Shown one piece after another: positions 35,842 to 48,022 of a DNA stretch of 64,000 bases (positions within the stretch are counted from its first letter, which is position 1; each line of letters opens with the position of its first letter). The notes beneath the pieces are model-generated. The model ran no database searches. It saw only the letters and a program-made list of their open reading frames with translations, and was not told where the DNA came from. The position numbers and the translations under genes were made by a program. Origin of the DNA: Pontederia crassipes. Taxonomy: Eukaryota > Streptophyta > Magnoliopsida > Commelinales > Pontederiaceae. Location: the NCBI GenBank assembly GCA_030549335.1, contig CM060188.1, positions 68,354,696 to 68,418,695 of the forward strand, in the 5' to 3' direction.

Positions 35842-36125
35842 TTGATAATGCTAAACCCAGTTGTAACCTTCATTGAACCCCTATGTTAGTTAGGCGCTAA
35901 GACAATGGGGGTGAAGCCGCCTGTCATATTTAGAATTTTGGTTTCCTATATTATATTGAAGTTCTCAATATAAACTTCACAACGACTGTGTTATTTTATA
36001 TTCTTGTAATAATCAATATTCCATAATAAAGAGAGCCGCTGACGTAGCCCTATTTAGGGTGAACCTCGTAAATCTCGTATGATCTTTTGTGTCTGTGTGA
36101 TCTCTATCTCCCTCTTTTCGTAACA
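35842..36125 (+). repeat. 3' LTR of the Copia element
   Basis: Preceded by the purine-rich GGTAGAGATTTA. It begins TTGATAATGCTAAACC and ends CTCCCTCTTTTCGTAACA, matching the 5' LTR with several small deletions. Confidence 0.7.
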
Positions 36126-36774
36126 CTGCTTATACTTGAAAGGATATCAATAGTCACCTATGAATATCAATATATAGTTATTGGATTATTCCAACTAGTT
36201 ATCATCTAGCATATGATTTTTAGTTCTAATTCAATCGCACTGTGAGAGTAGTCTTTTAGGGAATTGAATCAATCAACTGATTGTAATCATTGCTTAAAAT
36301 TCATCCATAATAATAATCAGATGAAATCTTCCTTGAGTGAGGCATTCATCTTTTATCTGATTTACACCTTTAACCCACTAGTTATCCGATTTAGTTTTAA
36401 TTTCAGTTTTAAAATCAGAAAACCCAAAAAGTGAGCAATCCACTAGTTAAGTTTAATTTTTTAGGTTGATTATCTTATTGTCTTTCCTTTTTTGTTAGTT
36501 CTTATCTTAGACTTTTTAGTTGAGAATTAATTTATACTAATTAGTGAATCTTGAGTTTTAAATCACTATGTATACGACACTCGATCCTCTAGTCCTAGTT
36601 GTGCATTTGAAATTGAGCTAGTAAGCATTCAACCTTTAATTTTGACATCCTCAACTGAATTACGTAGGTTTTAGTCTTAAATTACCTTTAATTATAGTTA
36701 ATTGGTTAATCACTCTCATTAGCTCATCATTGGATCATCTACTTTGAATGCATTTGCAGCACCTAAGCTAACAC
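36126..36774 (+). repeat. Decayed Gypsy-LTR-like sequence
   Basis: AT-rich text ending in a block ACGACACTCGATCCTCTAGT followed by GAGCTAGTAAGCATTCAACC, which resembles the GACACT...GTGCACTTGCTAAC end of the Gypsy LTRs in this window. No coding frame. Confidence 0.35.
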
Positions 36775-38425
36775 TATATAGCATCAAGAACTCATTGCCG
36801 AGCAACTTTTTTAGCAACTTTCTTAATAGTTGGCTCTAGTTTTTGCAAACTATGCAGGTCATCATCTTGCCCCACACCTAGACACCACGAGTTTAAGAAT
36901 CGAACACATCATCATTGAATGTCAAGAATGACAACAATGATGATAATGATCTTGGTAGAAACTTTTGTAATATTGGGCCTGATTTAAGTTATGTAACAAT
37001 GACGATATTGTCGTGATAATAATTTCTTACGTTATTAAATTTTTGTGATGGCATTAGTTTTTTTTTTTGCATTATTCTTTACTTTCTATTGTTATGAATG
37101 TGCAAAATGCATTATATAGATGCATTGTAAATTGTATGAGAAGGGAAAGGAAGAATAAATGTGCAATGGTTGCAAAATATTTACATTATTGACCATTATC
37201 GTCGCATTTCTGACAACAAACTTAGCATCATGACAATGACACGTAACACATTAGTGATGCTAAGGTAGCAAATTATGATATGAAGTTGGCGCCAAAATGA
37301 TGCCACTCTAGTTCACCAATTAGCACCACAATCACGTCGACATAGCATCACGAATTAGCACCTCTTTGGAGTCGAAGTAGCTTTGCAATAGACAACATGG
37401 AATGCAATGGTAGAGATAGCATTAGCATCATGATAGCGTCAAAATAACATCACAATGTAGCACCACTTTGGCATCAAAATGGTGTCACTTGATTCAATGT
37501 CGTGTTGGCATTTATTATGGCAACGCACGCTAAATACCTTTTCCCCACATGACAGTCGGTGTCAATATAGCGTCGCACTCGTACTGACAACTGATGCTAA
37601 TATCATCATCTTTCCTATTGGCAGTAGCAGAGCGTCGAATGGTCGGTATCTGATTTAAGTTTTGTAACAATGATGATATTGTCATGATAATAATTTCTTA
37701 TGTTATTAAATTTTTGTGATGACAATAGTTTTTTTTACATTATTCTTTACTTTCTATTGTTATGAATGTGAAAAATGCATTATATAGATGCATTGTAAAT
37801 TGTATGAGAAGGGAAAGGAAGAATATATGTGCAATGGTTGCAAAATATTTACATTATTGACCATTATCGTCGCATTTCTGACAACAAACTTAGCATCATG
37901 ACAATGACATGTAACACATTAGTGATGCTAAGGTAGCAAATTATGATATGAAGTTGGCGCCAAAATGATCCCACTCTAGTGTCACCAATTAGCACCACAA
38001 TCACGTCGACATAGCATCATGAATTAGCACCTCTTTGGAGTCGAAGTAGCTTCGCAATAGACAACATGGAATGCAATGGTAGAGATAGCATTAGCATCAT
38101 GATAGTGTCAAAATAGCATCACAATGTAGCGCCACTTTGGCATCAAAATGATGTCGCTTGATTTAATGTCGTGTTGGCGCTTATTATGGCAACGCACGCT
38201 AAATACCTTTTCCCCACATGACAGTCGGTGTCAATATAGCGTCTCACTCGTACTGAAAACTGATGCTAATATCATCATCTTTCCTATTGGCAGTAGCGGA
38301 GCGTCGGATGGTCGGTATCAGAATCTTGTGGCAGAGTCAACCCTAATGGTCGTACCTTTTCTAATGTCAATTTAACATCGCTTTAGAGACACATTCTTGT
38401 GTCGCTTCTGAAATTTCTTATAGTG
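36775..38425. mobile_element. CACTA-like non-autonomous element with internal duplication
   Basis: The right end, AAATTTCTTATAGTG (to 38425), is the complement of a CACTATAAGAAATTT terminus. The interior has many short motifs around TAGCATCA, TAGCACCA and GTGATGC, resembling subterminal repeats. The left end is tentatively CACTATATAGCATC at about 36770, without a matching 3-bp duplication. There is no transposase. Most of the element is a 669-bp tandem duplication. Confidence 0.5.
36982..38319 (+). repeat. 669-bp direct tandem duplication
   Basis: Unit 1 spans 36982-37650 and unit 2 spans 37651-38319. Both start with GATTTAAGTTNTGTAACAAT and end AGCGTCGNATGGTCGGTATC. Differences are scattered substitutions plus a few single-base or short indels; most of the length is identical. 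Confidence 0.9.
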
Positions 38426-38519
38426 ATAGGTCAATGACACCTATGGTATAGCAAATGCCAGTTAAATCTATCATTTCATTAGCCATCGTCCCTTGCCACT
38501 ATCAAAATCTAGAAGGTTT

Positions 38520-39190
38520 GTTTGGTGGTAGGTTGGGAACATATTTGTATCCCCGAAATTGCATTACTTCCTTTGGAAGCTTACTCATGGTCGTCTGTCC
38601 ACTTTAGATGTTATCATCATCTTTATCTCATCTCTTAAGCCATCTTGTACGTTGTATGCATCAAGCTTCGAGACAACCTCACATCTACTTTTTCAATCCT
38701 ACTTAAACTTTGCTTTTGAGCTCATTGACTCTTGGAACTCCAGGCAATGTTAACTCAAGGTTTGCTTTCAACTGCACGTCATGAGTAAAATTTTTATCTC
38801 CTTGTCTCTTCTGTCTTTAGGGTATATCAGGTATGAGAAATGATGATCACTTCTATGGCCAATAGACAATCATTCCAATAGTTTGGAAAGGATAGTGGAT
38901 GGATATAATCAACATTTAGAATCCACGCCTTAGGACAAACATCCCCCATGATCCGATCGAATCCATTGGGTGCTCATGCTCAAGGCTCCGTTAAAATAAA
39001 TTCTAAGGTGTTTATTGAGATCCACAAGGGTGCTACGGAGAAAGGTTTAATCCATAATTGAACTGGAATCATGATGACTTTTGCCGGGATCAAGCATGGT
39101 TGGCAGATGGGTTTCAAGATCTTGGTGCATATCATTCTCCAAAGCAAACTTTGCCTACGACGTCGTATTCAAAATTTTATACTCGACATT
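38520..39190 (+). pseudogene. L1-type LINE 3' remnant (zf-RVT region)
   Basis: A frame at 38559-38753 reads MHYFLWKLTHGRLSTLDVII then LKPSCTLYASSFETTSHLLF. It follows the zf-RVT module at the C-terminus of plant L1 LINE reverse transcriptases (FLWKLLHNRLPT...C..C....ET..HLF). The zinc-binding cysteines are partly lost. Downstream text to about 39190 may be RNase H-like but is too decayed to call. Confidence 0.6.
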
Positions 39191-40104
39191 TGTGCAGTAT
39201 TGGCTGAATTTATAATTTGAATTTTTTTTTGTGCATATTGAAATCTTAATGGCAGGAGGCAAATAAGATAGCAAGGGAACCACATTTTTCGAGAGGAAAC
39301 CATACTCCAACTCAATTTTATTGTACCAAATTCTTTCCACCTATTTCAATAAATAAAAAACAGGCACTCTTCTCTTTTCTTCCTCACACATCCTCCTCCT
39401 GTTTGAGGGCGAAATATAAAGGATGTAGATAAAAAAATGACATGTTGCATATATAAATATATAATTATAAAAATAATCAAATTAATTAAATGAAAAATTA
39501 CTCTAGAAATAATGTATATTAAAAATAGCTTATAATTATAAGTTTTATTTACTTTAATTAAGATATATCTTTTTGTTATTCATCATGCCTTTTTTATTTA
39601 TTATGTTTATCTTGCAAGTTGAATTTTAAGATAAAATAATGTAAATTATATTTCACATAATATATATATGAAGTGAAGATATATATATATAACTATTTTT
39701 TAGTACTTAACTAAGTAATTTGATTTGTTATAGAAAGAAATCACATATTACACTATAAATATTTTCATATATACTCATAATATAATAATATACTATCTTT
39801 TTGTAAATTTCTTAAGATTAGGAGGACTATTAATATTTTTTAAGAAAAAAATAATATATTATTACATATAGTATATTTCAAAAAATTAAAAAGGCTAAAA
39901 GATTATATATAATATATCGTTACATACATAATATAATAAAAAAGTTACGGGGGTCAAGGCCTCCCCTGCTGCTGTCTGATTTCTCTCTACGTCGTACACC
40001 CATCGCCATCAACCTTCTGACAAGGATTACATGCAAAAAGCCAAGAAATCCGAAATAACATGACCAAACACAAAAAAAAACTATATTAAAAGTCACTTTA
40101 CGCA
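39191..40104. other. AT-rich upstream region of the SPL gene
   Basis: No reading frame of note and no element ends seen. The last part, up to the TATA-like sequences, could hold promoter elements, but I do not recognise specific operator sites. Confidence 0.45.
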
Positions 40105-40113
40105 TATATAAAA
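40105..40113 (+). promoter_or_regulatory. Candidate TATA box for the SPL gene
   Basis: TATATAAAA lies 463 bp before the chosen start codon. A second candidate, CTATAAAC, is at 40219-40226. CT- and CA-rich leader sequence (about 40365-40395) follows. Which one is used cannot be decided from sequence alone. Confidence 0.35.
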
Positions 40114-40491
40114 TGGCCTCCAAACTGCCATCTCATTTCCACCTTTTAGTCCCTCTGACAACCACAAGATTAATAAACCCTGAACATCTATTTATTTCAC
40201 CATTCGTCCATTCCACCACTATAAACAAAAGATGGCCACTCATTTCAACCAAATTTTTTTTATAAAAAAAAAAGATGGCTACTCATGGGAGACAGTCCTC
40301 GCGCCCACTCTTCCCTCGCTTTAACCTCAGCTTGCTGCAGCAGCAGCAGCAGTAACAAATAATAACTCCTCTCTCTCTCTCACACACACAGCTGCCTTTT
40401 TTAATCTCAATCTCCCCAAAGACCAACACAAACCCCAAAAGGAGAAAGTTCAGTGCCCTCCATCTCTCCTTATATCATTGCAGGTTTTCTT

Positions 40492-40519
40492 CCCCCCCCC
40501 CCCCCCCCCCCCCCCCCCC
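40492..40519 (+). repeat. 28-bp poly-C tract in the presumed 5' leader, followed by CT repeat
   Basis: An uninterrupted run of C from 40492 to 40519 runs into TCTCTCTCTCC. It sits 57 bp before the start codon. Homopolymers of this length are often mis-assembled, so the exact length is uncertain. Confidence 0.85.
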
Positions 40520-40575
40520 TCTCTCTCTCCTCCCCTTGCACAGACACAATAGGAGTTTCTTATTTGGATGGAAAG

Positions 40576-42674
40576 ATGATGAGCAGATCCAATTCTGATG
40601 AGGCGGCCTATGTCCCTTCCATGATGTCCTTTGTTGGCCTAGAAGGCAGCAACCTCAAGCAGCACTATCTTTGGGAGTGGGAGACCAACTCCCACAACCC
40701 CAGCACCCTTGAGCCACCTTCAGTGCCCAACACCACCTTCTTCGCCCACAGCAGAAGCAGCAGCAGCACAACCCCCGCCCCTCCTCTTCTTCCGAACTTC
40801 TTGGATTGCCCTGGGCCGCCCCTCTTCCCGTTGAACAGCTTCCCTTTCTACTCGGCGTCCCAGGTGGCCGCGGAGTACCCTCTGGCACTGGTCAAGAGGG
40901 AGGACGGCGCCGGCGGCCGGATTGGGCTGAACTTGGGCCACCGGACTTACTTCTCGTCAGCGGACGCGTTCTCCATCGACCGGCTCTTCGCGCGGTCGAG
41001 GAGCATGTACTCGCTGAGCCACCACCAGCCGCCACGTTGCCAGGCCGAGGGGTGCAAGGTGGACCTCTCCGACGCAAAGCATTACCACCGCCGGCACAAG
41101 GTATGCGAGTTCCACTCCAAGGCCACCGTCGTTGTCGCTGCCGGCCAGCAGCAAAGGTTCTGCCAGCAGTGCAGCAGGTCCGTATACATCGCTTAATGAT
41201 CTCTCGTCGTTATGTGATTTTGGTGATAGGTTTTACAACTCTATCAGTTCAGCCAAGCTTGTAAAATTCCGACCTCTATCAGTTCTCAGATTTGTAGTTC
41301 TCGATCTCTTGAGTGGCGCTGTCTAAGATTAATTTCCTGTGTTAAAAGAAACGAAAAACAAGGACATTAGGTCTTGCTGCGGGCTCATGACGACAATGGC
41401 GTTCAAAGGGACTGCAAAAAAATATTTGTCAGCATTTTCATGATGCACCACCGGCATGATTTTGGAGTTCAAAGGCCATTATGAATACGGATGTATATCT
41501 TGTGACCTTGTTCTGGCCATAGGAATTTGTTGCGGGCGGATTCACTTGAATCACTACCACCAATATTGGAGTACCAGGTTCAGTTCATATCCATGTGTCT
41601 GTTTGCATTCCAAGGTTTCAAAATGCTACCGAGTTTTTGGTGCAAGGGGAGAGCGTGTTTTATGCCTTGGTTCTGGTCCTTCTCGTTCTCGAGATTAGCC
41701 TGCAGTCTACGTCCCATCTTTTTGAATATTGTACCAGAACTAAGCTGGCTACAAATTCCGAGGCATCTGCTCCTGTTTGCTTGGACATATCATGGATGTA
41801 ATGTTTGATAGATATATTTGATATTGTGTTTAAGGCTGCTTTATGCTCTCCAATGGATCATATTCTTTGGCAATTGCTATTTCCTGTGAATGATCACTGC
41901 ACATCGTTCCTGTTCTCTTTATTCCAACTCCTCCCTTTTCTTTCTATGTCTGAGACTGAGCTCTAATGTTTGTGGCCATCTTACTCCCTTGGTTATTGTT
42001 GTTTCGGTCAGGTTCCACGTCTTGGGGGAGTTTGATGAGGCCAAAAGGAGCTGCAGGAAACGTCTGGCTGACCACAACCGCAGGAGAAGGAAGTCTCAGC
42101 TCCCAGCGGCCACCAACGAGACCTCATCGTCAAAGAAAGATCACAGCAACAAGCCCACTGACAGATGCAAACAGATGGAGAAGACTAACAGTAATGCATA
42201 TAAGATCTTCTCTTCAAGTCTCTTCATGCAAATAAATTACAATCTCATCTCCTCTTTCTCTCTCTCTCTCTCTCACATACATGTGTTAATCAGCTCCATT
42301 TGTGAACAGCAACCACTGCTTGTGCCAGCACCAATATAACTACTAGCATAAGCCCGGAGGGGCAACAGAGCTACCAGGACAAAGGAAATGAGTTGAGGAA
42401 TGTGGTAGCTTTATCACTTGGAGGTGTTGGACCAGTGGAAAAGGTCGGCATAGGGTCTGCCAACCAAGGAGGCCACGGACCCTTTGTTTTAGTGGCTCAG
42501 GGCAACAGCAACACCCTCTCCTCTGTGGCATCCTTCCATCATCACAGCCTTTTCTCCCCCAACGAGGCCTCCCAGAAGTCCACGGGCGGAGGAGGATCAG
42601 GCCATTGCACCAGCCAGCATCAGAGCGGCCTCCTGCACCGCGGGGAAGCAATGTTTGAGGTCGACTTCTTATGA
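40576..42674 (+). CDS. SPL8: SBP-box transcription factor, SPL8/LIGULELESS1-like (three exons)
   Basis: Exons at 40576-41177, 42012-42190 and 42310-42674 give 1146 nt, 381 residues plus stop, with GT-AG introns throughout. The first intron splits the Arg codon of CQQCSR/FH, the conserved SBP-gene position. The SBP domain spans about residues 155-230: [39 protein letters not shown], then [20 protein letters not shown] and HNRRRRKSQ, with all zinc ligands and the bipartite nuclear localisation signal. [16 protein letters not shown] (115-130) before the domain is typical of the SPL8/LG1 group. Family members bind GTAC-core sites; LG1 patterns ligule and leaf angle in grasses and SPL8 acts in reproductive development. 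I chose the MMSRSN start; an in-frame upstream ATG (40453) would read through poly-C as poly-Pro. No miR156 site is visible, as expected for SPL8. The Gly/Ser/His-rich C-terminus has no known domain. Confidence 0.93.
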
Positions 42675-43604
42675 GTGGAGGAGGAGCTTTTGATGGATGG
42701 ATGGATGAGTCATGCATGACAAGCACTCATCAGAGGGGATTCTATCAACTCTTTCTTGTCACTTCTTTCTTTTGGCCTTTTTCCCTGGAATAATGTCTTT
42801 TTTACTCGGACACTGGCAACAGTGCAGGGATGATTCTTGCAGGATCTTTTTTTTCCTCTCTAGAGCACACTATCTTTTTTTTTTCAAGCATCTCGCATTT
42901 TTTTCTTAGCTCTTATTCTAATCAATATCCTCAAACATGTTGTGTATATAAGATGGAACTAGCAGTTCTGAAAGACGAAAAAGACTGTACCTTCTGTCCA
43001 TCTCCTGTGGCACTGAAGCATGCTTACACACAGTTTGCAAACAGACTCTTATACATAGTTGCAGTAATAGTTTCAGAAGTAGTATCACATCATAAAATGG
43101 ACCTAACAAGTTAAAGACAATCATGTTATCTTCCCTTCGATAACTCTCTTCAAGTGTAGGGCTTCCATTGCCAGGATCGACGAATGTTGCAACATAAAAG
43201 TAAAATGATCCTGAAAAAAAGAACTTACCATATATCCAAATTGCTTCTTTCAGTGTTAGTGAAAACTTCAGGTGCTTATTCGAATAGATGACATCTTCAT
43301 TTTCAAAAACAAAATACTTGAAATATTGTTCAGGTTACAAGAAACTGTAATGTATATGATATCCCTGCAGTGGAAACTTTTGCTTTCACCATTCCACAGT
43401 GTGCAGAAAGAGAGAGAGAGAGGGAGAGCAAAGAGTACTTAATGCTTTCACCGAAGAGAAAAAGAAAACAGTAGTTAATGCAAGCACTGTTACGTAATTT
43501 TATACATGCAGCCATGCATGTACGGGGCCTCCACAGATCATAAGGGCCTCAGAGCCCTAGAATGCTAGCGTCGATGTTTGTCTCGCGGTAGCAGCGTTGC
43601 ACAC

Positions 43605-43738
43605 TTAATTGTTTGGGGATAATCTTTGAAGAGCTTTCCGAACATCATGAAGCATGTTCTTAGTCCTCCAATGGTTTCGGCCTTTCTGCACGCTTTCGTT
43701 GTAGTCATACCGATACCGCACGTCTGATCCGCAGTATG
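43605..43738 (-). other. Possible terminal exon of an unidentified gene
   Basis: On the minus strand, TTCTTTAG at 43746-43739 could be a splice acceptor. It is followed by a frame reading YCGSDVRYRYDYNESVQKGR, then NHWRTKNMLHDVRKALQRL and a stop at 43607-43605. Composition is protein-like and ends in an amphipathic stretch. I do not recognise the family, no upstream exon was found, and another frame is also open, so chance is possible. Confidence 0.25.
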
Positions 43739-44362
43739 CTAAAGAAGACGAACTTCAAAAGGTACTAAATGCTCGCTGAATGTGAGTTCCGAGTGGGAGA
43801 TTCACTTTCAGGTAATTAACTTGGAGTTGTGTTGTCTGGTTAGGCTGATGATATGCTAATGGATTCGCATCATCTGTTGAGCTCCTCTACCGCTAGGCTC
43901 GTTCCCTCCCCATCCCAACAACCAAAAGATGAAAAGAAAGATAAATATATATACAATCAAAGCTAAATTCGAATCTGAGTTGCACAAGTTGAACCCCACA
44001 AGTAAATAGGAAGTTTGGATTGTAACCTCGATCTAACTAACTAGTTCATGTAAGGAGAGTATATATATATATATATTCCATGTATGTACGTATACGTATA
44101 AGGCTACCATATTTAATTATATAAGACTACGCATCTTATTTAGCATGACCTTTACTTGACGCACTCCAATACCATATTTAATTAGGTTAATTAACTATCT
44201 CGACTAAAAGCTTGAACATATAAGATGGCACTTGATTGCTATTGTTAGACAAAAAAAACATTTTTTTTTTTCAATTTGCAAGTCAAACAGAAATGGAACT
44301 TGAGACGTGTTTCAATGATAAGGCGCTACCTGCCGCCCCATTGTTAATATGGATTAAGATGC

Positions 44363-44440
44363 ATATATATATATATATATATATATGTATACGGTAAGAA
44401 AGATATATATATATATATATATACACACGGTAAGAAAGAG
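44363..44440. repeat. Duplicated AT microsatellite with ACGGTAAGAAAG units
   Basis: Two (AT)n runs (about 44363-44386 and 44403-44422) are each followed by a short purine-rich unit ending CGGTAAGAAAG, so the microsatellite plus its flank looks tandemly duplicated. A shorter AT run is at about 44060-44077. Confidence 0.8.
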
Positions 44441-45439
44441 GCAAGTACAGTTGAGGTACATGGCATATTGCATGCCTTGACTGCGTACTGTTATAATTTT
44501 AATGCGGCAGACGAGCAGCTGTTGTAGTTATAACTTCTTGTACAAACCTTGTAGGAAACAAGTCTGAAAACTAAACGAAGTGTTGTTGATCTGGTTCAAC
44601 AGTCTGATGGAACTAATTAGGAACCTTTTTTTCTTCTTTGGGAGCCGTTCAAATATTCAAATGTGGCAGCACATGGAAAGTTAAAATTCATATCATCATT
44701 ATCTCGACTAATTTGATGGCATCTGAGATCATTAGAATGGATGACATATTCCCAAGAATATTTTTCGTGTTATGCAGGATGTAAAGTTCTGAAAATTTGA
44801 CCCGTTGGCGAGTGAGATACAAAAGCGGATGACTTTAAGATAAATTATTATAATAATTAACTAAGAAAAATGTGGAAGCTAATCAAATAAAACAAAAGAG
44901 TACATAACATATTTTAGTAATATAAAAAGTCCATGCCATAATACATTATCCATGGATCCCACGTACAACTCGATAAAAATAAAAAACTAACACGACTTAA
45001 GATAATTATGTGCATATGCCACCTGAGCTGACATTAAGGTGCACACATCAACCAACTCACCTACATATAATGGATGTGAGAATCACATAGGGAAGCAAGC
45101 TCAACAATTAGCATAAAGCTTAAGTGCGAAATTTATAATATATAGGTCATAGAGATGATCCATAAGGAATAAGCACGAAGAAAAATATAATGAAGATATA
45201 ATATGATATATGGAGATCATCATGATTCCATTTTTTTCAGTTCATTTCATATTCATATTCATGTTCATAAAGGATATCGTCCTTACATTTATCTGTAGCT
45301 GTTCATTTTGTTTCATCTTGTTCATAAATTTGAAAAGCTCTCCACTTTTAAGGAGTGTCGTTACAATTACAAAAGTGTATAGCTACCTAGACCATAATGG
45401 ACCTGAGGGGAGCAGTCAATGATAATAAACTTGAAAGAT

Positions 45440-46330
45440 CTCCATTTCAAATCAAACTGATCGAATTGGTCAGACCAATTAGTAATAAAATATCATAGTT
45501 TGATAGAATGCATCAAATTATCAAATTATCTGCATAACAAACATGTATAAAAAAGATGAAACACATGTCATAACTTCAAAATTAAAATTCAAAGTTCACA
45601 ACTTCACATATCCATAGTTGCCTTCAAGTTCACATGCCATAACCTCAAAATGAAAATTCAAAGTTCACAAGTTCAATATAGTAATCACATCAATATAGTT
45701 ATTAATTAAAAAAATTAGTAATGACATTATGACACCCCTTGAACCAACTCATCATGGCCATCTCCAGATTCTCCACTTCAAACCTACATGTCGATCTCAT
45801 CAGCACCTCCTTCTCGGCCAACCAACAAAGCAGCTAGACCATTCAGGCCAACAACAAGGCGGCATCCATTGCAAGCGCATGCGGCACTGCGAGCGCGGGC
45901 AGCAACACGAGCAGATGCACCGTGCAAAGACTTGCCGAGCCACGTTCGCCTCACTGCCGCTTGCGCCTATTCCGATCGAAGATCATCAACAAAGATGAGA
46001 AGCAGTGAAGGAAGAAAAGTAGAAAGAAAACGAACGAAGTTTACAGCTTTTGGTTGGCCATAGGATTGGAGATCGTCGATTATCGTTGGAGATCATTCAT
46101 GCCACGATTCACCTTCACCACAGTCGGAGTCATGCGTCAGTGAATTTGGGGATTTTGTCATTCCCCTTTGACCCGGTTTGCTATTTGGAATCACACTTTA
46201 AGGCTTTTAGTTTTCGTTGTTAGGTTTTTTTCTCTCTTTTTTAATCGGCCGGTCTGTCTGAAATGTGATTTGATCCGATTTTTACCGATTCAATCCGGTC
46301 CAATGGGGTCCCTGGTTTTAGGCATCGTAG
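45440..46330. repeat. Unclassified repeat with GC-rich segments
   Basis: The left side (CTGATCGAATTGGTCAGACC) and the right side (CGGCCGGTCTGTCTG, CCGATTCAATCCGGTCCAAT) resemble the arms of the hAT-like elements nearby, with a GC-rich middle (45770-46000). No inverted termini or target duplication were found. Frames of 80-90 codons here are not recognisable. Confidence 0.3.
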
Positions 46331-47358
46331 TAGGCCGCATTGTCTCCATAATTAAGTATCAAAGGAATACTTCTACGATCTTAAATAGAACCTTTTCATC
46401 TATCACCTCATACTCATTTTAAGATTTGGAAACATGCTTAAATAAACCTAATACCATGCGAGCAAAGATCCATACACTTCATAACACGCAAGAATTTTTT
46501 TATAAGAACATCCACTATCATATGAAACAATAACTTAGAAGCATAAACATATAGGCATGGTAGTTACCCCAAAATCTGAATGGATCTTAATTTTATCAAC
46601 CCGTAAGACATGCAATTTCTTCACGAAAGAACCCGATGATCTAGATCCTGAAGTTCACACCTTTTTGTAGATTTTGATCATCCTTTCGCCGGATCAAGCT
46701 CTAGTCGTGCTCCCTTCTTCTTTCTTGGTCTCTTGCATCCTAAACACATGCAGATCATTCCCCTCCGCCCTCTGCTTCTGGTCGAGCCAAATGGAGGAAG
46801 AAACACAAAAAAAATAAAGAAAACTAGTGGAGAATTCAAAAGGAAATGCAGAGATGAATCTGAGTTTTAAAGGGCATAATGGTGGGAGTTTTTAGCTATT
46901 AAATTCTTCCGGTCGTGAGTGGAGATGTTACATATATTTAGCAATTATTAGGGTGTAACGAAGGAAGAGAAGAATCCAAATTGATCGTTTTCATTTTTTT
47001 TTTATTTGTTGCGCTTTCAACCGTACGAAAGAGTTTCGGTCATTCGATAAAACATTGAAATGCTTCCAGGAGCTCATTTCATTCGTCAAACATACAAAAT
47101 CTGATGTCAACAATATATTAAAAAATTTAATTTTTTTAATGAAATTATGTGATTGTTACAGTCGAACTTTTAATTAGGACTTTTTAGTTATTGAGTACAA
47201 AAAAAATTTAAACAAGTCAACATATGATTTCACTGGGTTTGTCCATGGAAATAAAAGGTTTCTTACAGTTCCTACTTGTTAGACTTCTGACTTCTTGTAT
47301 ATGTTAATTTGAGCGTACGTGCCCCAACACGGACGCCGGAGCCACGGCTTTAGACTTT

Positions 47359-47531
<173 letters not shown>

Positions 47532-47596
47532 AATGGTCCAGTGCTAGTGCTTCTTGACTTCTAATTGCCCTCCCATGTCAATACCAGTACCAACAC

Positions 47597-47990
47597 CTAC
47601 GGGTGTTAAAGATCATATTATTTTATTTTTTTAATTTTTTTTAGCTTTAAGCTTATATTATGTATAAAAAAAAGTATAAAAAATATTAAAATAAAATATT
47701 TTAAATGTGTAAAATAATGTTTAAAGGTTGAATAAGATATTTTATGCTTTTTAAATAAATATTATATAATATTTTTATATTAAATAATAGAAAAAATTAA
47801 AAAATATTAAAAAAAAGAAAAAATGATGATCGGGTAACCCGACCACCCGACCCGAATCGGGTCGGGTTGGATTGGATCCGACCTTAAAAAATGGGATGAC
47901 CCGATCCGACCTGATCAAAATCGGACGGATCGAGTCGGATCCGGGGTCGGGTCGGGTCAAACCCGACCCGTGAACACCACACTATTTTTA
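47597..47990. mobile_element. hAT-like MITE relic
   Basis: The right end, GGGTCGGGTCAAACCCGACC followed by CGTGAACACC, matches the right end of the clean element at 60471 (CCGACCCGTGAACACCCC). The left end, ACGGGTGTTAAAG, is a decayed counterpart of GGGTGTTCA. The core is nearly pure A/T. No clear target duplication remains. Confidence 0.55.
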
Positions 47991-48022
47991 ACCACATGAG
48001 TTATTATTAATCCACCTGAATA

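Larger units (their letters stand above)
32603..36125 (+). mobile_element. Copia retrotransposon with two short LTRs, degenerate
   Basis: The two ends share an ordered set of blocks: TTGATAATG, CTGAACCCCTA or TTGAACCCCTA, TATAAACTTCA, AATCAATATTCCATA, AAAGAGAGCC and CTCCCTCTTTTCGTAACA. The LTRs are about 323 and 284 bp and are clearly diverged, so this is an old insertion. A Copia gag-to-RNase H series lies between them, missing most of the reverse transcriptase. No clear target duplication was found. Confidence 0.75.

Noticed and set aside
36982..38319. CRISPR-like or satellite array
   Set aside because: Only two long units, no short spaced repeats; eukaryotic transposon context.
40453..40575. 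Upstream ATG in frame with SPL
   Set aside because: It would encode a poly-Pro tract from a poly-C/CT leader that is not typical of SPL proteins; the MMSRSN start is preferred, though not excluded.
40655..41264. Overlapping frames on both strands of the SPL first exon
   Set aside because: Shadows of the GC-rich SPL coding exon; the SBP domain fixes the true frame.
42310..42674. miR156 target site in the SPL gene
   Set aside because: I looked for the GTGCTCTCTCTCTTCTGTCA-like complement in exon 3 and the nearby 3' region and did not find it; SPL8-type genes normally lack it.
45729..46063. Possible gene in a GC-rich patch
   Set aside because: Overlapping frames of about 90 codons with no motif; more like repeat-arm sequence.
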